Below, piece after piece: positions 24,964-33,038 of a stretch of DNA of 64,000 nucleotides. The first letter of the stretch is position 1; each line of letters opens with the position of its first letter. The DNA is from Neorhizobium vignae (GTDB taxonomy: Bacteria > Pseudomonadota > Alphaproteobacteria > Rhizobiales > Rhizobiaceae): NCBI RefSeq assembly GCF_000732195.1, contig NZ_JNNU01000002.1, positions 1 to 64,000 on the forward strand, read 5' to 3'. Under the pieces are notes generated by a model. It had not been told where the DNA came from, searched no databases, and saw only the letters and a program-made list of their open reading frames with translations. Both the position numbers and the translations under genes were made by a program.

Positions 24964-25182
24964 TTGTTGGCCTCCCGTACACAGGAGGTGGCGACGACAG
25001 GCGAAAACAATCGAAGTGACAACATCCAGGCTCCTCGTCCGGGCGACGAGACCGAGCCCGGTTCCAAGCAATCCGCTGAAGGCATCTGCCCGAAGTGCGG
25101 TGGCTCTGGCGAAGCCGACGGCACGACCTGCTCCGATTGCGAAGGCCGAGGCACCATCACCGTGATCGTGGGAGACGCCTGA
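24964..25182 (+). CDS. Small zinc-finger moron (DnaJ-type CxxCxGxG pair)
   Basis: Up to 72 residues on the plus strand between portal and terminase. The C-terminal part reads CPKCGGSG....TTCSDCEGRG, two CxxCxGxG motifs as in the zinc-binding region of DnaJ, so one zinc site is expected. The start is uncertain: TTG at 24964 is the first possibility, while GTG at 24988 sits directly on an AGGAGG sequence. The N-terminal part is polar and probably disordered. Function unknown; possibly a small RNA- or protein-binding regulator. Confidence 0.6.
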   Translation: MLASRTQEVATTGENNRSDNIQAPRPGDETEPGSKQSAEGICPKCGGSGEADGTTCSDCEGRGTITVIVGDA

Positions 25183-25191
25183 GCGCCGCGC

Positions 25192-26760
25192 CTAATAAAG
25201 CCCCTTAACCGTAGCGGATGTTGTCTGCGACTGTCGATTGCCGACGAGGCGGCCGAAGGCTCCTGACGTTGCGTCAACCTGGTCCTTGAAGGCGCCGCCC
25301 GGGAATAGGCAGAGCTCATCCAGATAAGCATCGTTCCATTCACCCTGCACGAGGCAGACGTTGCCGGCTTCGCACTGAGAAGAAAACGGCTCGGCTCGCG
25401 TGGCCTTGTCGCCGGTTTCCGGATCAGCCTTCACTACCCAGCCGGCAAGCATCGAAACGAAGTCCTTGACCTGAACTTTGCCGGCTTGACCCGGATCCTG
25501 TGGCAGGCTGATTACGACGTCAGTGCCGTCGGTCTCGGCAGTTGTCTTGATGAGCCGGCGGACGGCATTGCCTTCGTCTTGTGTGGTGACCACGTGACCG
25601 ACCACATAAGATCCGTCTGGTGCCTTACCGAGCTTCACACCAGCCGTCTTCGCAGCGGTCGTTTTCTTTGTCGCTGCCAAGTCCCAGTGGCGCACCCATC
25701 GCGTCCCAGGCGGCGCCTGCCGGACGATCTTGCCCTCGAACCAATGACGCTTGAACAGCCCACCCTCGCGAGCCGTCGGGCGCTGCTGGTACTGGCCGGC
25801 ATAACCATAGGACCCTTTGACGACCTTCAGTGCCTCAACCGCCTCCCGGCTGAAGCGCTCCGGCAGTAGCAGTTCGCCATCCGCGGTGCGGGGATCGACG
25901 AAGCCAATCCTGGTGGGCTCTCCCGGATCAATCATACGCCCGCTGCTTTTGTAGGGGCTCGGGTCGTATTCCATCGGCAGGCAGAGGTGCACATAGGGCA
26001 ATCGGAGCTTCAGGATGGTTCCTGCGACGTCGTTCTCGTGTAGACGCTGCATGATGACCACGATCGCTGACCGCTCAAGGTCGTTCAGACGGTCCGAGAT
26101 TGACTCCCGAAAGATACGAACAGTGTTAGCCCGCTCCACGTCGCTTTCTGCAGTCTCCGTCGAATGCGGATCATCGATAATGACGCGATCGCCGCGGCCA
26201 CCGGTCATCGACGCGAACGGCCGGCCCTCACGACCTCCGGACCTGGTGTTCTCGAACTTCCCCTTTGCGTTCTGGTCGGATGCAAGCTGCACCTCAGGCC
26301 ACAGCGAGCGATACCATTCACTCTCGACCAGTCTTCGCATTTTGGTGTTGTCGCGCATCACGTTATCCTGGGAATAGGACGACGTAAGATAACGCATGTG
26401 GGCCAGACCCGCCGGTCCCCATTCCCATGCTGGCCAAAATACTGAGTGAAGCAGAGACTTCATCAGTCCTGGCGGGCAGTTGGTGAGGAGCCTTGTGATC
26501 TCCCCTCTACTAACCGCTTCGAGATGATCCGCCATTGCCTGAAGCGGCCAACCCCAAACAAGATGGGCTTTCGGCTCGAGAACGTGCCATGCTTCGGCCG
26601 CGAAACCAGCCAGGGTCTGGCAGCGCGCCCTTATGCGCTCCGCATCCTTGGCGATCCTCTGCCGTTCAGCTTCAGCGGCTCTCCTCGTCCTCTCCGCTCT
26701 GATCGCCTTCATCATCTCCGCTGCCGGTGGCAAGCGGGCCAAAGAGGGATTCAAGTGCAT
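25192..26760 (-). CDS. Terminase large subunit
   Basis: 522 residues. The ATPase half has an atypical Walker A (NCPPGLMKS, about 94-102), a helicase-like region, Walker B VIIDD at 193-197 followed by the coupling stretch PHSTETAES, and QRLHENDV (motif III region). The nuclease half has HWDLAAT near 355 with the first metal-binding Asp and DQVDATSGAF near the C-terminus with further acidic residues. It packages DNA with the small subunit. The start overlaps the terS 3' end by 89 bp, with GGAAGA upstream of the chosen ATG; an internal ATG pair at residues 16-17 is an alternative. Confidence 0.93.
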   Translation of the reverse strand: MHLNPSLARLPPAAEMMKAIRAERTRRAAEAERQRIAKDAERIRARCQTLAGFAAEAWHVLEPKAHLVWGWPLQAMADHLEAVSRGEITRLLTNCPPGLMKSLLHSVFWPAWEWGPAGLAHMRYLTSSYSQDNVMRDNTKMRRLVESEWYRSLWPEVQLASDQNAKGKFENTRSGGREGRPFASMTGGRGDRVIIDDPHSTETAESDVERANTVRIFRESISDRLNDLERSAIVVIMQRLHENDVAGTILKLRLPYVHLCLPMEYDPSPYKSSGRMIDPGEPTRIGFVDPRTADGELLLPERFSREAVEALKVVKGSYGYAGQYQQRPTAREGGLFKRHWFEGKIVRQAPPGTRWVRHWDLAATKKTTAAKTAGVKLGKAPDGSYVVGHVVTTQDEGNAVRRLIKTTAETDGTDVVISLPQDPGQAGKVQVKDFVSMLAGWVVKADPETGDKATRAEPFSSQCEAGNVCLVQGEWNDAYLDELCLFPGGAFKDQVDATSGAFGRLVGNRQSQTTSATVKGLY

Positions 26761-27043
26761 TGAGCTGTTCTTCCGTCATTCGGGCGAGGTCGACGGTCTG
26801 GATGGGTCCACCGCCGCGGCCGGTGTGCTGCAGGGAAGCGAGCTTTGGATGCACATACGGCGCCGCTGCTTTCGCCATTTCATCCCGCCTCTCATCACTC
26901 GCCTCGGGGTTTCGCATAACCTTGAGCATGTAATCGAGAGGCGTAATGCCTGTCGCAGCGACCCGCCTCTGACGCTCCTGCGTGGCCTTGTTCGGCGCTC
27001 CCAACTTGCGGCCGGCTCCATCTCGTTTGCCGCCTCTCGACAT
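26672..27043 (-). CDS. Terminase small subunit-like protein
   Basis: 123 residues from the ATG at 27043 with AGGAAA upstream. The basic N-terminus (MSRGGKRDGAGRKLGAPNKA) is the Gly/Arg/Lys-rich lead of many phage terminase small subunits, and is followed by a helical region (ITPLDYMLKVMRNPEASDERRDEMAKAAAPYVHPKLAS), which is diagnostic, and an acidic C-terminus. It lies at the promoter end of the late operon, directly before the large subunit, and diverges from the TIR-protein gene 47 bp away. Confidence 0.8.
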   Translation of the reverse strand: MSRGGKRDGAGRKLGAPNKATQERQRRVAATGITPLDYMLKVMRNPEASDERRDEMAKAAAPYVHPKLASLQHTGRGGGPIQTVDLARMTEEQLNALESLFGPLATGSGDDEGDQSGEDEESR

Positions 27044-27090
27044 GTTTGATTTCCTGATGCAGTTTTGATTGTTTTTCAAAGGAGGACATT

Positions 27091-27945
27091 TTGGCCCGCC
27101 GCCCTACGCTCCCAGAACCACAACCTTCCAGAATGACGCCAGATGATTTGGCTAAGGGTGTACGGCGCCTGCAAAAGAGACTCGACCAAGTTCTCTTATT
27201 TGATCCAGAAACCCTTGATCAGGCCGATCCCTATTCAACCGTCCGTCCGCTAGAGGCCGAAATCGAAACCGCGCTGAGTGAAACGTTCGGACACGGCACC
27301 ATTGAGTACAATCGCTTTGCAGCGGCCAAACGCTTCGACTGGCCCATCGTGATGGGCGGCGGGATCAGACATTCTGAAAAGGTGGCTCACGTCAAAAAGG
27401 ATAAGCAGAGATCCATCCAGCTCCTGCAAGCTGCCATCGATTTACTTCAGGAGCGGATCGCGGACACAGGCGAGGCCGGCCGCGCCAATGATGCACCAGT
27501 TGCCCGGGCAAAGCAGTCCTCCAGAATATTTATCGTACACGGCCACGACAACGAGCCGAAAGAAGCCACAGCTCGCTTCATCAGCGCGATTGGCTTCGAG
27601 CCGGTTATCCTGCATGAGCAAGCCAACAGAGGCAGAACTATCATCCAGAAGTTCCGGGAGGAGGCCTCAGACGTTGGTTTTGCCATTGTTCTGATGACAC
27701 CTGACGATGCCATGCCCGATGGGATGACCCGCGCCCGCCAGAACGTAATTCTCGAATTGGGCTTCTTCCTTGGCGCCCTCGGCCCGGATCGGGTGGCCGC
27801 CATGGTGAAGGGCCAAGTGGAACGCCCGAGCGACTTCGACGGGGTCGTTTACATTCCCTTCGACCCAGGATGGAAAGTGGCGGTATCAAAAGAGTTGGAA
27901 GCAGCCGGCTATCCGGTCGACTGGAATATCGTCATGCGCCAGTAG
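27091..27945 (+). CDS. PCTIR/CAP12-type TIR nucleotide-binding protein (probable defence NADase)
   Basis: 284 residues from TTG at 27091, six bases after AAGGAGG. Residues 145-275 match the CAP12/PCTIR TIR domain (the predicted nucleotide-binding TIR-like family): RIFIVHGHD at the first strand, GFEPVILHEQANRGRTIIQKF, FAIVLMTPDDAM, RARQNVILELGFF with Glu222 in the position of the catalytic NADase Glu, and VERPSDFDGVVYIPFD. Residues 1-120 form a helical sensor-like domain typical of stand-alone members. TIR enzymes of this group cleave NAD or signal in abortive infection. Here it is a free-standing prophage gene opposite the terminase operon, with no Thoeris or CBASS partner nearby. NADase activity and trigger are inference. 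Confidence 0.88.
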   Translation: MARRPTLPEPQPSRMTPDDLAKGVRRLQKRLDQVLLFDPETLDQADPYSTVRPLEAEIETALSETFGHGTIEYNRFAAAKRFDWPIVMGGGIRHSEKVAHVKKDKQRSIQLLQAAIDLLQERIADTGEAGRANDAPVARAKQSSRIFIVHGHDNEPKEATARFISAIGFEPVILHEQANRGRTIIQKFREEASDVGFAIVLMTPDDAMPDGMTRARQNVILELGFFLGALGPDRVAAMVKGQVERPSDFDGVVYIPFDPGWKVAVSKELEAAGYPVDWNIVMRQ

Positions 27946-27957
27946 ACGTCCGGCAAA

Positions 27958-27973
27958 CCGGGCCTTAGCCCGG
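27958..27973. terminator. Weak hairpin behind the TIR gene
   Basis: Perfect 6-bp GC stem, CCGGGC (27958-27963) with GCCCGG (27968-27973), 12 bp after the TIR-gene stop. It has no U-run. It may mark the end of the moron transcript. Confidence 0.35.
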
Positions 27974-28200
27974 CTCACCTTATCGGGTGTGCGGGGTCAG
28001 CAGCGCATTCGTCCGGGGTCTGCATGGCGATAGGTCGGAGAGTTGACGACACTTTGATCTCAGGACCGCGAGCCCGGCTTTCATTTGCCCTACTTAGGCT
28101 CCAGGGGTGTTTATCCTACTTTAACCATACTTGCTAATGAACGCCCCAATTTCGAGCAGGAGCGATACATTCGTTAACCGCACCCGCAAGGAGGACGTCC

Positions 28201-28443
28201 ATGAGCTTCGTCCTAGAGAAGCAGCAGCAAAACGTATTGAAAGCACTACATGCGTATCAGGCAGAGATAGCCGAGATCGAGGGGCAACTTCGATTACGCG
28301 CTATGGCGAACGATGTGAGTGACCGCGAACTGGCTTTGCTCCGACGCCTGAAGGCCGAGAAGTCCGAAATACTTTATCGCTACGAGAACCTGAGACACGC
28401 GTTCAAGGCTATCCTTGGGGAAAGTTCAATCGCGGCAGAATGA
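28201..28443 (+). CDS. Small coiled-coil prophage protein
   Basis: 80 residues, entirely helical and charged, with heptad-like spacing (LEKQQQNVLKALHAYQAEIAE and LLRRLKAEKSEILYRYENLRHAF). AAGGAGG lies at good distance from the ATG at 28201. It is transcribed away from the TIR gene in the same direction, with 255 bp of non-coding DNA between the two. Similar small helical proteins occur widely in rhizobia; role unknown. Confidence 0.68.
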   Translation: MSFVLEKQQQNVLKALHAYQAEIAEIEGQLRLRAMANDVSDRELALLRRLKAEKSEILYRYENLRHAFKAILGESSIAAE

Positions 28444-28904
28444 GAAACCCCGCCATTGCTGACGTGGCTGACGAGACGGCTTCCACGTCCCTCCGGGTAT
28501 ATTGCTCCCGGTGCTTTTGGACGCCGGGGAGACCGAAGCCTCACGCGCAACGCGCTCGATTATCGCCCTAGTCGGCCCCTTGCGGGCGTCTGGCTACAAG
28601 GACTTCTCCAGACCCGTTACCCAACCACGGCTATTTTCGGCGGCCGTCGCCTACAGCAGGAAGGAACGATCGAGCTTTCCCGATCTTCACGAACGACTGT
28701 CCGGCTTCCCGATTAGGGCAGCATTCTCGCTGCGACCGGCGGCTGGCATTGGTTGCGGAGACATGCGTCGAATGTACTTCGACTTCTATGAGACCGGCTA
28801 ACGATCGGTTCACCAGCAAACACGCTAAACTCCCCGGCCGTTCTTGCCATATGTTAATTGTGACAAACATTCGCATCAGAACGATACGCCGAGGGAATCC
28901 CAAA
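28444..28904. other. Accessory gap without a convincing gene
   Basis: About 460 bp between two small plus-strand genes. Plus-strand open frames exist but have poor composition and no ribosome sites. A short peptide-coding tail at 28763-28801 (MRRMYFDFYETG then stop) resembles the N-terminus of the rhizobial DUF6894 family, whose members start with a YYFD-type motif, so this may be a gene remnant. I see no RNA gene. Confidence 0.4.
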
Positions 28905-29141
28905 ATGCCCGACCGAATTCCAGGAACCACACCCGCGCCTGCAACTGTGCACTGCTGGTCAGAGAACGTCCCCAGCCAGACCTTTTCCTCTCTCGAAAAC
29001 GCACTCGCCTACTGCAAACAAAATATCGGCGAACTCCCGGCTATCGAAGTGTTCGTTCACTGTGGGGAGATCCCCGAGCCCATTATCAGCGGCGACGAGT
29101 TGGCGCGGCTCGTTAGGAATAAGCGACGATCCCTGAGTTAA
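28905..29141 (+). CDS. Small hypothetical prophage protein
   Basis: 78 residues from the ATG at 28905 with GAGGGAA upstream. A compact globular protein with WSENVPSQTFSSLENALAYCKQN, a stretch that suggests a two-strand/one-helix fold, and a C-terminal ELARLVRNKRR. No signal or membrane segment. It is the last plus-strand gene before the leftward early operon ends, so the two transcripts converge at about 29,150. No family recognised. Confidence 0.6.
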   Translation: MPDRIPGTTPAPATVHCWSENVPSQTFSSLENALAYCKQNIGELPAIEVFVHCGEIPEPIISGDELARLVRNKRRSLS

Positions 29142-29177
29142 TTGCGGTTCAAGTGCCACCAGTATCCAGCGGCCAGT

Positions 29178-29810
29178 TCATGCCGCGCGTTTGGCCTCTT
29201 CCTCGCGGCGCTTGGCCTCTCGCTGCTTGCGAGCCTCGTTACGCTTGATCGCCCAGGAGAAATCCGTGAACTCGCTGTCGAAGTAGCAGGCCATCGGCTT
29301 CGCGTCTGGTTCCCTTGAAGCCGTCTTCTCTTCGATCGGCGCGTCGGCTGCGATGTTATCTGAAACATGCCAAAAAACAGGGGGTAGTGGCAACACAGCA
29401 TTTTCGCCGTTTTGCATATGCTGGCTATGCTTGCTCACTACATGAGCTATTTCTTTTGGAGGACGGCTCGCGACTTCAGGCTGCGTCCTGACGATCTTGG
29501 CACGCCGCGCGGCGGCCGCCATTTTGATCTGACGTTGTTGATGGGCTTGCCGCAATTGGGCCTGATACGGCGTCACCGTGGGGATTTCGACTGACATGAT
29601 GCATCCAGCATTTAACGTCTCTCGAGAGTGCTTTGCTCGATCGAGGAGATGATGATTGCTTTTGTTGAAGGCATGCGCGACGGTTGAGCCGCGAGGGCTC
29701 CTGCGCTTCTTCAGTGATGTCGCGATCCAGCCGCTTGGGACGATGACGGTCCCGTAATCGCTGGCCTGAAGATGATTACTCTGCCTGCCTATTTCAAGAA
29801 CAGCGATCAT
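29178..29810 (-). CDS. Hypothetical protein, end of leftward early operon
   Basis: 210 residues. The N-terminal ~50 residues (VIVPSGWIATSLKKRRSPRGS) and the basic C-terminal helix (KRNEARKQREAKRREEEAKRA) are strongly charged; the middle is Ala/Gln-rich. The start overlaps the upstream stop, so translational coupling is likely; an internal ATG at about residue 72 (MSVEIPTVTPYQAQ) is a possible shorter start. No family recognised. Possibly nucleic-acid binding from its basic character; that is only an inference. Confidence 0.58.
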   Translation of the reverse strand: MIAVLEIGRQSNHLQASDYGTVIVPSGWIATSLKKRRSPRGSTVAHAFNKSNHHLLDRAKHSRETLNAGCIMSVEIPTVTPYQAQLRQAHQQRQIKMAAAARRAKIVRTQPEVASRPPKEIAHVVSKHSQHMQNGENAVLPLPPVFWHVSDNIAADAPIEEKTASREPDAKPMACYFDSEFTDFSWAIKRNEARKQREAKRREEEAKRAA

Positions 29811-30109
29811 GCTTCCGCCCTCACTCGCTCGACCTCGACCGACTTATCGCCCCGGAAAAGTTTCTCTGCCGCAGCGCGCTTGACGTCGCGGATGCCACCG
29901 CCTGCGATCTCGCCAGAGCACACGAGGTGGCCGTTGAAATAGGCGAGAACATGCTGCAGGGCGGCCTTGGTGGCTCCTAGCTCGTCCTCGAAGATGATCG
30001 GCGCGCCGCCCTCACCGAGGATCGGCTTAGACTTTGCGTCGCGGGCAAAGCGGGTCATGGCCCACCAGCCGCCGCCTCGTGGTGTGGCAAATCCGGCGAA
30101 CTCGTTCAT
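29807..30109 (-). CDS. Hypothetical early prophage protein
   Basis: 100 residues, mixed alpha/beta, starting MNEFAGFATPRGGGWWAM with a conserved-looking EDELGATKAALQHVLAYFNGH helix. Starts and stops overlap those of its neighbours by 4 bp on each side, placing it firmly in the early operon. No motif identifies a function. Confidence 0.62.
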   Translation of the reverse strand: MNEFAGFATPRGGGWWAMTRFARDAKSKPILGEGGAPIIFEDELGATKAALQHVLAYFNGHLVCSGEIAGGGIRDVKRAAAEKLFRGDKSVEVERVRAEA

Positions 30110-30759
30110 TCTGCTGCCTCCAATGCTTCAGCACCTTGTGCCGATCGGGCCATGGAAATTAAAAGGTCCCTGAAAGGGTCCGGAGTGCCAATCCGCGGAG
30201 AACTGTCAGTGCCGCCACCGCGGGCGCCCACTTCTCCGAGGCGCTTTGCTCTCTGCAGCCCCATGCGCTCGACCACGACCGGGTCAAGGTTTGCTTCCCG
30301 GTAGCCCCATTTCAGCGACGGGAGGTCTTTGACGCCGTAAACCACAATCAGGGTCGGCTTGCGTGCATAGTGGCCATACTGCCCTTGCTCGACGCAGCAG
30401 GTCCAACCGCCATGATAATCGGCCATGATCCAGCCTCCGGCCCGGTCCGGCGTGTTCAGGTCGAAATGTGGCCATGCCAGAGAACCCCATGGATGCTCGA
30501 TCACGCCGCCATAAGTGCGCGCGGCGTGCAGCGCCGCCTCGAAGCAGCCACCATCGTCACCGAGCTTCTTGCGCTCGCCGGTGAGCTTCACGGTCAGTGG
30601 CTGACCGAACCACATCTTTCCCCAGCGCTGGCAAGGTGGATGGGCTACGACGGGCCACGGGCCGGGATACAGACGGGCGTCACGCTCCTCGTCCCATGGG
30701 TCGACACCGTCGAGGCCGTAGTAGGATCCGTTCTTCTGGACATAGAGCGCGGCAATCAC
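30106..30759 (-). CDS. PPCQ-motif protein, possibly derived from cytosine-C5 methyltransferases
   Basis: 217 residues. VVAHPPCQRWG near residue 38 resembles motif IV of C5 cytosine methyltransferases, where PPCQ carries the catalytic Cys. Further weak matches are GGVIEHPWGS (motif VI position), QGQYGHYARKPTLIVVYG (motif VIII-like) and RIGTPDPFRDLLISMA (motif X-like). A glycine-rich SAM-binding motif I is not visible: the N-terminus instead reads ALYVQKNGSYYGLDGVDPWDE. It may be a degenerate methyltransferase or another nucleotide-modifying enzyme. It lies in the same operon as the DpdA-like gene. Confidence 0.6.
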   Translation of the reverse strand: MIAALYVQKNGSYYGLDGVDPWDEERDARLYPGPWPVVAHPPCQRWGKMWFGQPLTVKLTGERKKLGDDGGCFEAALHAARTYGGVIEHPWGSLAWPHFDLNTPDRAGGWIMADYHGGWTCCVEQGQYGHYARKPTLIVVYGVKDLPSLKWGYREANLDPVVVERMGLQRAKRLGEVGARGGGTDSSPRIGTPDPFRDLLISMARSAQGAEALEAAE

Positions 30760-30986
30760 CAGTCGCCTCCATCGTTTGGTATATCGATGGTTGCGAGACA
30801 GTAGTCGGGATCGGCGCCGCTGCCCCGGCTGTTATCGTATAGGGCTCGCTCCCCGTCCTGACGGTTGCGCATCACACAAAGGCTGCCTGACGCCGAGAAC
30901 AACCACAGCGATTTAGGCCAACGGCGGGCCAACCGCTGCAAGGTAGCGATCACCCCTCGCTCTTCTTCGGTTGGTTCGATCTCCAT
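30756..30986 (-). CDS. Small hypothetical early protein
   Basis: 76 residues, starting at the ATG that overlaps the helicase stop (TGATG). EEERGVIATLQRLARRWPKSLWLFSASGSLCVMR looks like a helix followed by a beta hairpin, and the C-terminus is acidic. It is translationally linked to both neighbours. No function recognised. Confidence 0.65.
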   Translation of the reverse strand: MEIEPTEEERGVIATLQRLARRWPKSLWLFSASGSLCVMRNRQDGERALYDNSRGSGADPDYCLATIDIPNDGGDW

Positions 30987-32440
30987 CAAAACATCTCCTC
31001 CTGCTGGCGCTTCGGCTTCTGCGAGACGTAGCGGGTGTATTCAGCCTCGAATTTCACCGTCTCGACGATCGAGGGGTCGCCGAAGCGAACCTTGATCGAG
31101 GCGATCTCGGCGATGCCCTCGATTTCGGATCCGAACACGGTGTTGATCACCTTCCAGTCCTGGGTGGTGGCGGCGACCCTCTCCATCTCCTTCTTGTATT
31201 TCTCAGGCCGATAGAGGGTCATGATGGCGTCGTAGTCGGCCTTTGCCCCCTCGCCTCCGTAAAGGTCCTTGGCGATCGGCCGCGGGTTCTGCCGGCGGCC
31301 GCTCTCGCCGTTTCTCTGGTTGAGAATGAGCACCGAGGCACCGATCTCATCGGCAAGCGCCTTGAGCTCGACCGTGACCTCGCCCGAAATCCTGTCAGCC
31401 GAGAGCTTGTCGTTCTTCGGCTTCACCTTCCCGATGTGGTCGATGACGATGAAGGGCGTCTTGCCATTGGCGCGCTTCTTGATGAACCGGCGGGCATAGG
31501 CGACGAGCTTGTCCACTCCTTCCCGCTGGCACCGGATGATGTCGAATGGCTTGCTGTTGATCTCGGTGGCGAACAGAACGCACTTGTCGCGCTCGTAGTC
31601 GGTCATGAGGCGCGACGGCTCCCGCTGCTGGCGGACGCTGATCTCGTGAACCTGGGCGATCATCTGACGCACGCATTGGGCGGCGGACTGGTCATAGGAG
31701 AGGAACAGCGTCGGGTGTCCGTGGCTCACCGCGTGATAGATGAGCTGCATCGTGAGGCTGGACTTGCCCTCGCCTGACGAGGAGAGCAGTCCGTAGAGGT
31801 TGCCGGCCTCGAACACGGGCTCCGACAGCACCTTGGCAATCTCCGGCAGACCGATCGGCACGCCGAGGACGCCGTCGCGCTTGGCAGATGCCTCGAACAT
31901 GGAGAGGTAGGAGGCGCCCGGCGATGCGATGGAGGTCGTTTCGCGGAAGCGCGCCTTCAACTCCTTGAGGCGCTGCTCCATGTGCTCGATCTCATCGGCA
32001 AGCGTGAGAAGGGTGTGGCCCTCGGCGGCAATCTCTCCAGCGATCTGGGCTTCACGGGCAAGCTGCCGACCGAGCGATACGCTCTTAATTACCTCAATGG
32101 CGCCGGCGATGTTTCGGCGAACCATAGGATCGGCGCCGAGCATCATGAGGTTCGAGAGATAAGTCGCGGGCGTGACATCGCCGAACCGGTTCGAGCTGAC
32201 CAGCTTGGGCATGAAGGGCTTGAGCGAGACGGCATTGACGTGCTGTCCGCCCTCATAGAGCTCCAGCGCCTCACGGAACGCGATCTGGTGAACGCCCTCG
32301 GCGAAATCGTCAGGCTCAAGCCCGCACTCGATCAGCAGCGAGTTATCGTTGAAGATGCAAGCCAGCAGGAGTTCGGTTGCCTGAAAGGCATCGTCCTCGG
32401 TGATTCGGTCGAATGCGTCGCGGTTGCTTAGTGCATTCAT
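30986..32440 (-). CDS. Replicative DNA helicase, DnaB-like
   Basis: 484 residues from the ATG at 32440 with GGGGTGG upstream. An N-terminal helical DnaB-type domain (LLLACIFNDNSLL.ECGLEPDDFA) is followed by a RecA-like helicase core: Walker A in LLSSSGEGKSSL at about residue 225, an LSYDQSA segment, FIVIDHIG as Walker B near 340, and a loop LILNQRNGESGRR with the arginine-rich tail typical of DnaB motif 4. No separate loader is obvious. It is the replication helicase of the early operon. Confidence 0.87.
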   Translation of the reverse strand: MNALSNRDAFDRITEDDAFQATELLLACIFNDNSLLIECGLEPDDFAEGVHQIAFREALELYEGGQHVNAVSLKPFMPKLVSSNRFGDVTPATYLSNLMMLGADPMVRRNIAGAIEVIKSVSLGRQLAREAQIAGEIAAEGHTLLTLADEIEHMEQRLKELKARFRETTSIASPGASYLSMFEASAKRDGVLGVPIGLPEIAKVLSEPVFEAGNLYGLLSSSGEGKSSLTMQLIYHAVSHGHPTLFLSYDQSAAQCVRQMIAQVHEISVRQQREPSRLMTDYERDKCVLFATEINSKPFDIIRCQREGVDKLVAYARRFIKKRANGKTPFIVIDHIGKVKPKNDKLSADRISGEVTVELKALADEIGASVLILNQRNGESGRRQNPRPIAKDLYGGEGAKADYDAIMTLYRPEKYKKEMERVAATTQDWKVINTVFGSEIEGIAEIASIKVRFGDPSIVETVKFEAEYTRYVSQKPKRQQEEMF

Positions 32441-32517
32441 CACGCCACCCCACATTCAACCGGAACGAGTCCTAAAGTGATTCGTTGAGTCGGGTGATTC
32501 GCGTGAGGTACTGCGTT

Positions 32518-32772
32518 ATGACTACCCGCAGAGAAACGGCCTTCAGCCCCGTGAAATTCAGGCTGAGAGGCAGCGGCCGATACCGCGTTGTGAGAGACGC
32601 GCACGAGGCAATCAAGATCCTGGCAACCGAATGGCCGATCGAAAGCAGCCCTGCGATGTCCCGGGCTACTCTTGCCTGCCTCAAATCGTTCAACGAGGAT
32701 AACGATCCGGACGATGTTCGCCGGGCCTTCATTGCCGCCGCGAGAGAAGCCCATATCGACGTTGCCGCATGA
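32518..32772 (+). CDS. DUF982 family protein
   Basis: 84 residues on the plus strand opposite the leftward early operon, ATG at 32518 with GAGGT upstream. The family pattern is present: DAHEAIKILATEWPIESSP, a helix with LACLKSF, and DVRRAFIAAAREAHI. DUF982 proteins are small, largely restricted to rhizobia and relatives, and of unknown function. A second member follows 15 bp behind. Their antisense position marks them as a moron cassette. Confidence 0.78.
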   Translation: MTTRRETAFSPVKFRLRGSGRYRVVRDAHEAIKILATEWPIESSPAMSRATLACLKSFNEDNDPDDVRRAFIAAAREAHIDVAA

Positions 32773-32787
32773 AGCTGTGGGGTTTTG

Positions 32788-33036
32788 ATGTTCGATGTTG
32801 ATTGGGACGTTCCAGTCTCGGTTGAGCTGCACGGACCGGGAGACCATGACCTGATTTTCTGTACGAGGGACGCAGCCGACTGCCTGCTCCACGACTGGCC
32901 AACGGAAGATGGTGAGAATTTCCATGAGGCGCTCCGGATGTTCATGCTCGTCCTCGATGGGAGAGCCGAGCCCGAAGAAGCCCGAATGGCTTTCGTCGCT
33001 GCTGCAAATGAAGCTGGGTTGCTGGTGATTGAGTAG
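32788..33036 (+). CDS. DUF982 family protein
   Basis: 82 residues from the ATG at 32788 (TGGGG upstream; a TTG directly before is also possible). It shares the DUF982 layout with its upstream neighbour: a beta start, DAADCLLHDWPTEDGENFHEALRMF, and EEARMAFVAAANEAGL. The two are tandem paralogues, about one-third identical by eye, and seem to form a two-gene transcript ending against the minus-strand resolvase gene. Confidence 0.76.
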   Translation: MFDVDWDVPVSVELHGPGDHDLIFCTRDAADCLLHDWPTEDGENFHEALRMFMLVLDGRAEPEEARMAFVAAANEAGLLVIE

Positions 33037-33038
33037 GG

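Noticed and set aside
27091-28443. Thoeris or CBASS operon around the TIR gene
   Set aside because: No SIR2/ThsA-like, cyclic-nucleotide synthase or Cap2/Cap3-like gene is next to it; only a small coiled-coil protein follows after 255 bp.
28502-28801. 99-codon plus-strand open frame
   Set aside because: Composition is not protein-like and no ribosome site is present; only its last dozen codons resemble a DUF6894 start, treated as a possible remnant.
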